Translations under genes and position numbers: made by a program
DNA from: Myxococcales bacterium
GTDB taxonomy: Bacteria > Myxococcota_A > Bradymonadia > UBA7976 > UBA1532
Direction: 5' to 3'
Assembly: GCA_020633435.1 (NCBI GenBank)
Contig: JACKDP010000003.1
Location: 124,001-188,000, forward strand
Length of the DNA: 64,000 nt
In this document: positions 57,422 to 64,000 of the stretch, piece after piece
Position numbering within the stretch: the stretch's first letter is position 1
Layout: every line of letters begins with the position of its first letter
Notes under the pieces: generated by a model
Seen by the model: the letters and a program-made list of their open reading frames with translations, nothing else
What the model was told of the DNA's origin: nothing
Database searches by the model: none

Positions 57422-58182
57422 GCGTCTGGGGGTTCCTCGGGGCGCAGGAGGCGGCCGGCCGCGCCGCCGTGCTCGCCGTCGTGACGGAGGTGGGGGGCTC
57501 CACCCCGCGCCTCGCCGGGGCCTGCATGGCCATCACCACCGACGATCAGGCCGGCACGGTGGGCGGCGGCGCGCTGGAGCTGCGCGTCATCGAGACGGCG
57601 CGGGCGCTGCTGGCCGATCCGGCCGGCCGCGCCGCCACGGTGGACGTGCACCTCGTCCACGACCTGGGCATGTGCTGCGGAGGCCGGATGGCGGTGTTCC
57701 TGACGAAGCTGGCCCACGCGCCGCGGCTCTGGATCTACGGCGCCGGCCATGTGGGCACCGCCCTGGCCCCGGCGGCCCTGGCGGCGGGCTTCGCGGTGAC
57801 GGTGGTGGACGGCCGCCCCGAGTGGGCCGACGCGGCCCGCTTCCCGGCGGACGCCGAGGTCATCGACGCGGATCCCGAGGACCACGTACGCTCCACGCCC
57901 CCGCCCCCCGAGGACTACGTGGTCGTCATGACCCACAGCCACCCCCTGGACGAGGCCCTCATCGGCCACCTGGCGCCGCGGCGCGGCCGCTACCTGGGCC
58001 TCATCGGCAGCCGCCGCAAGCGGGCCCTGTTCGAGCGCCGCCTGCTGGATCGGGGCCTCGACCCCGCCGATCTGGCCCCCGTCCGCTGCCCGGTGGGCCT
58101 GCCCATCGAGGCCGAGACCCCCGCCGAGATCGCCGTGAGCATCGTGGCGGAGCTCGTGGCCGTGCGCCGGGGCAAGGCATGA
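57418..58182 (+). CDS. xdhC: XdhC-family molybdenum-cofactor maturation protein
   Basis: 254 aa from GTG 57418. N-terminal XdhC/CoxI domain (VLAVVTEVGGSTPRLAGACM, GTVGGGALELRVIETA, HDLGMCCGGRM) and C-terminal Rossmann domain (LWIYGAGHVGTALAPAAL, VVVMTHSHPLDEALIGHL, YLGLIGSRRKRALFERRL, CPVGLPIEAETPAEIAVSI). XdhC binds and inserts sulfurated molybdenum cofactor into xanthine dehydrogenase-type enzymes. No molybdoenzyme gene is present in the window. Four-base overlaps on both sides tie it to a VTT protein and a glycosyltransferase, an unusual setting. Confidence 0.9.
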   Translation: MSVWGFLGAQEAAGRAAVLAVVTEVGGSTPRLAGACMAITTDDQAGTVGGGALELRVIETARALLADPAGRAATVDVHLVHDLGMCCGGRMAVFLTKLAHAPRLWIYGAGHVGTALAPAALAAGFAVTVVDGRPEWADAARFPADAEVIDADPEDHVRSTPPPPEDYVVVMTHSHPLDEALIGHLAPRRGRYLGLIGSRRKRALFERRLLDRGLDPADLAPVRCPVGLPIEAETPAEIAVSIVAELVAVRRGKA

Positions 58183-59810
58183 CGCGCGCGCGCCTCGGCC
58201 CCGCCCTCGAGGTCCTGGGCCTGCTGGCGCTCGCCGGCCTGGCCGTCTGGCTGCGCTGGCCCGCCCTGTCCTGCGAGGCGTTCCACAACGAGGACGCCGC
58301 GGGCATCACCTACAACGCCGATCTGCTCCGCCGCGGGCTCGTGCCCATGGTGGACAGCCTGGAGCTCAAGGCGCCGGGCTCGTTCTTCCTGTCGTGGCTC
58401 TCGTGGGAGGTGCTGGGCCGCAGCCTGACGACGCTGCAGCAGGTGGCCTGCGTCTGGGCCATCCTGGCGGCCTTCGGCATCTACGCGGGCGGGCGCCTGC
58501 TGGGCGGGCGGACGGCGGCGGGCGCGGCGGCCCTGCTCTACACCCTGGCCGCGCCCATCACCGACAGCATCGACATCAATTACGGCGCCTGGATGATCAT
58601 GCCGTACGTCTGGGCGTCGGTGGCCTGCCTGGCCGCGCTGCGCTCGGGCCGGCTGCGCGCGTGGTTCCTGGCGGGGCTGGTGCTGGCCCTCGCCGGCCTG
58701 TTCAAGCGGCAGGCGGCGGTGCTCTTCCCCCTGTTCTTCTGGGTGCTGCTGGCCCGGCACTTCCCCCGACCGGCGGGCTGGGCCCCCGGCGTCGATCGGC
58801 TGCGAGGCGCGCTGGCGCTGGGCGCCGGCCTCGTCGTCGGCTTCGGCACCCTGGGCCTGTACTACCTGTCGGTCGGCGAGCTGGGCACCTGGATCCAGCA
58901 CTACTTCTTCTCGAGCGGGGGCTGGCGCTACGCGGCGCAGACGGGGCTCGACGCTGGCGAGAAGGCCGTCCGCGTGGGCGACGGGGTGCTCGGCTTCTGG
59001 GAGTACATGGCGGTGCCCTCGGTGCTGGCCCTGGCCACGCCGCTGCTGGCGCGCCGCGGGGAGGCCCTGACGGTGCGCGGCCTCTTCCTGGCCGGGCACT
59101 TCGCCCTCTCGTTCGTGGGCGTGGCCGTGGGCTTCCGGTTCTTCAAGAGCTACTATCTGCAGGTGCTGCCGGCGGCCGTCTGGATCGCGGTGCTGCCCGG
59201 CGGTCCGCTGTTGCGGTGGCGGTGGCGGCCGCGGGGGGGCTGGCTGCGGCCGGCGCTCCTGGGCGCGGCGCTGCTGGCGGTGCTGGTGCCCGCGGCCCGC
59301 CACGACGCCGGCCAGCTCCGCCAGATCCGCCAGATGCGGGCGGCCCCGCGCGACGCCGACGTCCAGCGCATCGGCCGCGTCATCCGCGCCAACACCGACG
59401 CCGACGACACCATCTGGGTCTGGGGGCGCTGGGCCTGGGGCGTCTACTTCTACACCGACCGCCTCGCCGCCAGCCGGTACTACAAGGTGATGGGCGTCCT
59501 GACGACGAACCTCACCAACACCTGGCGCCGGCCGACGACGCCCACCCGCTTCGTGCACGGCGCCGCCGAGGACGAGCTGATGGCGGATCTCCGCCGCAAG
59601 AAGCCCGCCTTCATCGTGGTGAGCCACAACGAAGACTACAGCGATTTCAAGGAGTTCCGCCGACTGCTCCGGGAAGACTACCGGGCCGTTCCCCACTTCC
59701 CCATGCGGCGGTTCAACGTCTACCATCACAAGGATCACGCGCTCAGGGAGCCGCCCCGGCCCCCGGTGCGCCGCACCCCCAAGCCGCCGAAGCGGGCCCC
59801 CACGCCCTGA
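58179..59810 (+). CDS. GT39/ArnT-like membrane glycosyltransferase
   Basis: 543 aa, ATGA overlap with xdhC. About ten membrane helices in residues 10-390. The first periplasmic loop carries the acidic motif HNEDAAGITYNADLLRRG and LELKAPGSFFLSWLSW, the hallmark of dolichyl-phosphate-mannose/ArnT-type (GT-C fold) transferases that use lipid-linked sugars. The C-terminal part (about 390-520) is soluble and ends in a Pro/Lys/Arg-rich tail. It would glycosylate a lipid or protein in the periplasm; the acceptor is unknown. Confidence 0.82.
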   Translation: MTRARLGPALEVLGLLALAGLAVWLRWPALSCEAFHNEDAAGITYNADLLRRGLVPMVDSLELKAPGSFFLSWLSWEVLGRSLTTLQQVACVWAILAAFGIYAGGRLLGGRTAAGAAALLYTLAAPITDSIDINYGAWMIMPYVWASVACLAALRSGRLRAWFLAGLVLALAGLFKRQAAVLFPLFFWVLLARHFPRPAGWAPGVDRLRGALALGAGLVVGFGTLGLYYLSVGELGTWIQHYFFSSGGWRYAAQTGLDAGEKAVRVGDGVLGFWEYMAVPSVLALATPLLARRGEALTVRGLFLAGHFALSFVGVAVGFRFFKSYYLQVLPAAVWIAVLPGGPLLRWRWRPRGGWLRPALLGAALLAVLVPAARHDAGQLRQIRQMRAAPRDADVQRIGRVIRANTDADDTIWVWGRWAWGVYFYTDRLAASRYYKVMGVLTTNLTNTWRRPTTPTRFVHGAAEDELMADLRRKKPAFIVVSHNEDYSDFKEFRRLLREDYRAVPHFPMRRFNVYHHKDHALREPPRPPVRRTPKPPKRAPTP

Positions 59811-59824
59811 GCCCCGGAGCCGAC

Positions 59825-61054
59825 ATGGTCATCTTTCGCCCCTTCGCCGCCTGGCGCCCCCCGGTCGAGCTGACCGCCGAGGTGGCCGCCGTCCCCTACG
59901 ACGTCGTCGACACCGCCGAGGCCCGCGCCCTGGTGGCCGACCACCCGCAGAGCCTGCTGCGCGCCACCCGGCCCGACGTGGATCTGCCCGACGACGCCGA
60001 CATGCACGGCGAGGCGGCCTACGCCGCGGCCCGGGCGGCCTGGCGGCGACTCAAGGCCGAGGGCGCCCTCGTCCAGGACCCCATGCCCGCCTTCTACGTC
60101 TACGCCCAGACGATGGACGGCCGGCGGCAGGTCGGCATCGCCGGGCTGGCGAGCGCGGCCGACTACGCCACGGGCCTCATCAAGAAGCACGAGCACACGC
60201 GCCCCGACAAAGAGGACGACCGCAAGCACCACATCGAGGCCGTGGGCGCCCACCTGGAGCCGGTCTTCTTCGCGTTCCGGGCCAGCGAGTCCATCCTGAT
60301 CTGGATCCGCAAGGTGACGGACACCCCGGCGCCCGTGGACTTCGTGGCCCCGGACGGCATCCGCCACGAGCTGTGGCCGGTGTGGGATCCCCTGGCCAAC
60401 GCCGTGCTGGTGGGCTTCTTCCTGGACGTGGACGCCTTCTACATCGCCGATGGCCACCACCGGACGGCCGCCGCGGCGCGGGTGGGCGAGGACGATCCCA
60501 CGAACGACGCCCGCAACCACTTCCTGGCCGTAGCGTTCCCCCACACCGAGCTCCGCATCCTGCCCTACAACCGGGTGGTCGAGGACCTGGCGGGCCACAC
60601 GCCCGCCGCCCTGCTGGCGGCCCTGGAGGCGGACTGGACCATCACGCCGCTCAAGGGCGCGGAGGCCCCGACGGCGCGGCTGACGGTGAGCATGTACCTG
60701 GCGGGGCAGTGGTACGGGCTGGCCCTGCGCCCCGAGCGCTACCCCGACTTCACCGATCCGGTGGCCCGCCTCGACGTCAGCGTGGTGCAGGATCGGGTGC
60801 TGGCGCCGCTGCTGGGCATCGAGAACCCGCGCACGGCCACCCGCATCCGGTTCGTCGGGGGCATCCGGGGCCTGGAGACGCTGGCCCAGCAGGCCGACGC
60901 CACCGGGGGCGTCGCGTTCGCCCTGTACCCCACGTCGCTGGAGGACCTGATGGCCATCTCCGACGCGGGGCAGGTCATGCCGCCCAAGTCGACGTGGTTC
61001 GAGCCCAAGCTGCGCTCGGGCCTGGTGGTGAGCGAGTTCGACCCGGAGGCCTGA
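59825..61054 (+). CDS. DUF1015-family protein
   Basis: 409 aa, 14 bp after the GT39 gene, with CCGGAG upstream of ATG 59825. Landmarks of DUF1015: FRPFAAWRPP at the start, VAAVPYDVVDTAEARAL, KKHEHTRPDKEDDRKHHIEAVGAHLEPVFF, FYIADGHHRTAAAAR and LPYNRVVEDL. The family is cytoplasmic, widely conserved and often found near serine-biosynthesis genes; its function is not established. The GHHRTAA motif recalls ParB-like nucleotide-binding sequences. Length is complete for the family. Confidence 0.9.
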   Translation: MVIFRPFAAWRPPVELTAEVAAVPYDVVDTAEARALVADHPQSLLRATRPDVDLPDDADMHGEAAYAAARAAWRRLKAEGALVQDPMPAFYVYAQTMDGRRQVGIAGLASAADYATGLIKKHEHTRPDKEDDRKHHIEAVGAHLEPVFFAFRASESILIWIRKVTDTPAPVDFVAPDGIRHELWPVWDPLANAVLVGFFLDVDAFYIADGHHRTAAAARVGEDDPTNDARNHFLAVAFPHTELRILPYNRVVEDLAGHTPAALLAALEADWTITPLKGAEAPTARLTVSMYLAGQWYGLALRPERYPDFTDPVARLDVSVVQDRVLAPLLGIENPRTATRIRFVGGIRGLETLAQQADATGGVAFALYPTSLEDLMAISDAGQVMPPKSTWFEPKLRSGLVVSEFDPEA

Positions 61055-61057
61055 GCG

Positions 61058-61921
61058 TCAGAAGAGCCAGGCCGCCAGCCGCCGCCGCCAGGTGGCGGTG
61101 ATGGGATCCTCGCCGCCCAGCAGGTCGAAGATGGCGAGCAGGGCGGCGCGGCCCCCATCCTCGCGCAGGCCGCGGTCGCGCTTGACCACCTCCAGGAAGG
61201 CGCGGCAGGCCCCCTCCCAGTCGCCCTGGGTGGCGAGGGTCGCCCCGAGGCGGTACCAGGCCTCGGCGTCGGCGGGGTCGTCGGCCACCTGGGCCTCGAG
61301 CGCGGCCCGATCACCCGCCGCCTCGCTGAACGCGAACACCCCGCGCAGGCGCTGGCCCTGCTCGAAGTGCAGGGCGTCCTCCGGGGGGATGGCGTCGATC
61401 CAGTGGCCGGCCGTCACGGTGTCGCCGCGGCCGAGGGCCACGCGCGCCAGCCCCACCAGCGCCTCGCCGTGCTTCGGCTCGCCCGCCAGCACCTCCTGGA
61501 AGGCCGCCTCGGCCACGTCGAGCTGCCCGGCGGCGAGCGCCTCGCGGGCCTGCTCCAGCGGATCCGCGCCGGGGGCCTGGAGGTGCGGCTGCAGGAACTC
61601 GCGGATGGCCTTCTCGGGCAGCGCGCCCTGGAAGGCGTCGGCGGGCTGGCCATCGACGAAGAGGAAGACGGTGGGGATGCTCTGGATGCGGAAGGCCGCC
61701 GCGAGCTGCCGGGCCTGGTCCACGTTCACCTTGGCCAGCTCCACCTGCCCCTTGTACTCCGCCACCAGCCTCTCGAGGGTGGGCGTGAGCGTCTTGCAGG
61801 GCTGGCACCACTCCGCCCAGAAGTCGACCAGGACGGGCACCTCCAGGCTGCGGCGCATGACCCGCTCCTGGAAGTCGTTGATCTCACTGACCTCGTAGAC
61901 GTGGGGAGAGGGCGCGCCCAT
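61058..61921 (-). CDS. cnoX: Thioredoxin-TPR protein (CnoX/YbbN type)
   Basis: 287 aa from ATG 61921 with GGAGG five bases upstream; an ATG nine codons earlier lacks this. Thioredoxin domain at about 10-110 with VDFWAEWCQPCKTLTP, i.e. both redox Cys are present (the Escherichia coli protein lacks the canonical CxxC). C-terminal TPR region at about 118-280 (GQLDVAEAAFQEVLAGEPKHGEA). CnoX proteins are chaperedoxins that hold oxidised clients and pass them to GroEL or DnaK. Apparently monocistronic; convergent with DUF1015 (3-bp gap). Confidence 0.88.
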   Translation of the reverse strand: MGAPSPHVYEVSEINDFQERVMRRSLEVPVLVDFWAEWCQPCKTLTPTLERLVAEYKGQVELAKVNVDQARQLAAAFRIQSIPTVFLFVDGQPADAFQGALPEKAIREFLQPHLQAPGADPLEQAREALAAGQLDVAEAAFQEVLAGEPKHGEALVGLARVALGRGDTVTAGHWIDAIPPEDALHFEQGQRLRGVFAFSEAAGDRAALEAQVADDPADAEAWYRLGATLATQGDWEGACRAFLEVVKRDRGLREDGGRAALLAIFDLLGGEDPITATWRRRLAAWLF

Positions 61922-62067
61922 GAGAACCTCCAACTCGGGGATGGCCACGGACCCGGCAGGCGCGCGGCGGCCGGAAGTCTAGGCACGCCGGCACGGCCCC
62001 GCAACCGCGGCGAGGCGCCCGCGTGGGAAACGCGACGCGCCCGACCACCCCTGGTACCGTGGTCGCC

Positions 62068-63384
62068 ATGTGGCTCAACCTGCGCGACCGCCTCGACGCC
62101 CTCTACGCCCACGCCGAGGCGTCTGGCCATGGCCTCCGGCGGCGCCTGTTCGGCTCGCTGCGGCTGGTCATCGACATCTGCCGCCAGCTCGTCATCGACC
62201 AGTCCCTCACGGCCGCGGCGGCCCTCGCGTTCACGACGCTGCTGTCCCTGGTGCCGCTCTTCGCGGTCTCGTTCGCCATCTTCCGCGCGTTCATGCCCAG
62301 CGAGGCCCTCACGCGGCAGATCGGGGACTGGATGCTCGGCACGCTGCTCGCCGACAGCGTGTCGGAGGTGACGCGGACGCTGCAGGACATCCTGGAGCGC
62401 GCCCGGGGCGGGGCCATCGGCCTGTTCGGCTTCCTGTTCCTGCTCGTCACCTCGCTCTCGCTCTTCATGTCGGTCGAGAAGAGCTTCAACCGCATCTGGC
62501 GGGTCTCGGCGAGCCGGCCGCTCTATGTGCGGCTGACGTCGTTCTATGCGGTCATCACGCTGTCGCCGGCGCTGGTGGCGGTGGGCTTCTTCGTCGATGG
62601 CTGGGTCAAGACGCGGCTGACGGTGGGGGCCGGCCTGCTGTCGGCGGTGGCCCCATGGATCCTGCAGGTCGTGGCGATGGGGCTGATGTACAAGCTGCTG
62701 CCCCATGTGCGGGTGCGGTGGCGCGCGGCCCTGGCCGGCAGCATCGCGGCGGCCATCGGGCTGGCCATCATGCAGACGGGCTTCGACTTCTACGTGCACC
62801 AGGTCTTCTCCGGCTCGGCGGCCTCGCAGCTCTACGGCTCGCTCTCCCTCATCCCCATTTTCTTCCTGTGGATGTACCTGCTGTGGATCATCGTGCTGGC
62901 GGGGGCCGAGGTGGCCTACATCGCCCAGCACCACCAGGATCTGTCAGCGGCCGTCCTGGCCCGCCGCGGTCGGCGGCTGGGCTCCGTGCCGCCGCCGCCC
63001 TCGGGCTACCTGCTCGCGCGCCTGTTCTTCGAGATCGCCAGCCACTTCCGCAGCCATGGCGGGGGCCTGACGGCCCGGTCCCTGGCCGATCGCCTGCAGA
63101 TCGAGCTGGACGAGGTGGTGCCGGCCCTCGCGCTCTTGAAGGAGGGTGGCACGCTGCTGATGGCCGAGGGGCCGGAGGGCGAGCAGGCCGTGCCGGCGCT
63201 GCCCCTGGACCGCATCTCGCTGGCCCGCCTGGTAGAGCTGGGGGACAAGGACGGCTACACCCCGGGGGAGCTGCCGGGCGCCGGCGCCCAGCGGCTCGAG
63301 CAGGCCATGGTGGCCGCCCGTCAGGCAGCCAGCGCGGCCCTCACCCTGACCGTCGAGGATCTGTTCGCCGAGCAGAAGCCCTGA
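62068..63384 (+). CDS. YihY/BrkB-family membrane protein
   Basis: 438 aa from ATG 62068; a GTG 15 codons upstream is less likely. Six membrane helices in residues about 40-290, with DQSLTAAAALAFTTLLSLVPLFAVSFAIF, WRVSASRPLYVRLTSFYAVI and SLSLIPIFFLWMYLLWIIVLAGAEVAY, the conserved YihY pattern. The cytoplasmic tail (about 300-438) includes a winged-helix-like part (GLTARSLADRLQIELDEVVPALALLKEGG). The family was once misnamed ribonuclease BN; a transport role is suspected but unproven. Confidence 0.88.
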   Translation: MWLNLRDRLDALYAHAEASGHGLRRRLFGSLRLVIDICRQLVIDQSLTAAAALAFTTLLSLVPLFAVSFAIFRAFMPSEALTRQIGDWMLGTLLADSVSEVTRTLQDILERARGGAIGLFGFLFLLVTSLSLFMSVEKSFNRIWRVSASRPLYVRLTSFYAVITLSPALVAVGFFVDGWVKTRLTVGAGLLSAVAPWILQVVAMGLMYKLLPHVRVRWRAALAGSIAAAIGLAIMQTGFDFYVHQVFSGSAASQLYGSLSLIPIFFLWMYLLWIIVLAGAEVAYIAQHHQDLSAAVLARRGRRLGSVPPPPSGYLLARLFFEIASHFRSHGGGLTARSLADRLQIELDEVVPALALLKEGGTLLMAEGPEGEQAVPALPLDRISLARLVELGDKDGYTPGELPGAGAQRLEQAMVAARQAASAALTLTVEDLFAEQKP

Positions 63385-63387
63385 GAA

Positions 63388-64000
63388 CTACTCGACAATC
63401 CAGTCACAAGCCTTCTTGACGGGCTTGCCCTCTTTGTCCATCTCGGGCGGCGGCATCTTGTCGAGCGGCACCACCTCCATCAGGCGGGTGACCTCGTCCT
63501 TGCACTCGGCCTTCTTCACCTTCTCGTGGCACTTGAGCTTCACGACCTCGGCGCGGCCGCGGACCTGGATGCCATAGGTGGCGGTCACCTCGTACTGGCC
63601 CACGGGCAGCGACCAGAAGGTGAAGACGTCCTGCCAGCTCCCATCGGGGACCTCGCGGGCCAGGTGGATGTACGTCTCCTTGCCCGTCTCGACGTGCTTC
63701 GCGATGAGGGTGCCGATGGCCTCGGGGGTGTTCTTGAAGAGGGGGCAGATGCGTGCCTCCAGGCGGCCCTCGCCGGGCTTCGTCTCGCGCTTCGCGGCCT
63801 CCTTGCGGGCCCGCTCCTCCGCCTCGGCCTTCGCCTTCGCGGCCTGATCGGCCTTGGAGCGCTCCCCCTTCACGCAGGTGCCGTTGCCGTCCGTGATCTG
63901 ACAGACAAAGCCCTCGGCGCAGGCGTCGTCCGACTTGCAGCTCGCCTTCAGGAACTTGCTGGCGGGGTCCTCCTTGGAGCCATTGCCGCACGCGGCGAGG
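63388..64000 (-). CDS. Lipoprotein of unknown function (partial, N-terminus outside)
   Basis: The frame is open from the window edge to the TAG at 63388, giving 204 visible codons. The first residues are LAACGNG, a lipobox whose signal peptide lies beyond 64000. Then come a Cys-rich segment (SCKSDDACAEGFVCQ, GTCVKGE), a Lys/Glu/Ala helix (about 47-70), and a beta domain (RICPLFKNTPEAIGTLI, GSWQDVFTFWSLPVGQYEVTATYGIQV). I do not recognise the family. Convergent with the YihY gene (3-bp gap). Confidence 0.72.
   Translation of the reverse strand, partial: LAACGNGSKEDPASKFLKASCKSDDACAEGFVCQITDGNGTCVKGERSKADQAAKAKAEAEERARKEAAKRETKPGEGRLEARICPLFKNTPEAIGTLIAKHVETGKETYIHLAREVPDGSWQDVFTFWSLPVGQYEVTATYGIQVRGRAEVVKLKCHEKVKKAECKDEVTRLMEVVPLDKMPPPEMDKEGKPVKKACDWIVE

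Overview
The window is a very GC-rich, gene-dense bacterial chromosome segment and looks like a member of the Myxococcota (myxobacteria). The grounds are: many lipoproteins with Ala/Asp/Pro/Gly-rich linkers (DAAPDA, DGGPDA type) after the lipobox, two Ser/Thr kinases, an FHA-domain sigma-54 activator, PEGA-domain proteins, DNDCDG (MopE-type) and thrombospondin-type-3 proteins, and paired di-haem c-type cytochromes. Codon third positions are almost always G or C, so long open frames opposite genes are common and were left out. I see no tRNA, rRNA, CRISPR array, prophage or intact insertion sequence.

Layout: (1) 1-8023, leftward, is one tightly overlapping eight-gene operon for a dedicated TonB system: beta-helix lipoprotein, DUF3450, long ExbB, short ExbB, ExbD, TonB, TPR protein and TonB-dependent receptor. 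It is preceded by two 7-4-7 direct repeats that look like Pho boxes. (2) 8181-14623 holds two lipoproteins, then a FeeM-like N-acyltransferase behind a sigma-54 promoter, an FHA/AAA+ activator, a PEGA protein and a convergent Ser/Thr kinase; the activator and the kinase each carry a one-base lesion in a G run. (3) 14824-29145 is mainly housekeeping: phosphohexomutase, a degenerate Y1-transposase homologue, nicotinamide salvage (pncA-pncB), an RND exporter, a cupin-acetyltransferase fusion, glycyl-tRNA synthetase, a DUF4105 protein, rsgA and a LysM murein endopeptidase.

(4) 29241-42439 is an envelope accessory block: a 1064-aa Cys-rich repeat lipoprotein facing a leftward operon that encodes a thrombospondin-3 lipoprotein, a repeat fibre-like protein, two di-haem oxidoreductase-like cytochromes and a 1158-aa TPR protein, with a rhomboid protease upstream. 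(5) 42476-47751 contains a rightward three-gene membrane operon (unknown protein, DUF2156 aminoacyltransferase-like protein, orphan GspF-like protein), a small secreted protein, a sarcosine-oxidase-like flavoprotein and a DUF2461 protein. (6) 47856-56738 is dominated by a leftward five-gene operon led by a kinase that fuses a catalytically dead caspase-like domain, a zinc ribbon and a kinase domain, followed by four exported proteins, two of them tandem paralogues. (7) 56801-64000 has a VTT membrane protein, xdhC, a GT39 glycosyltransferase, a DUF1015 protein, a CnoX-type thioredoxin-TPR protein, a YihY-family membrane protein and the C-terminal part of a lipoprotein that leaves the window.

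The most distinctive candidate systems are the Pho-box-linked TonB operon, the FeeM/sigma-54/FHA/kinase signalling island, and the pseudo-caspase kinase operon. All functional links between neighbours are inferences from gene order and sequence motifs; nothing was compared with a database.
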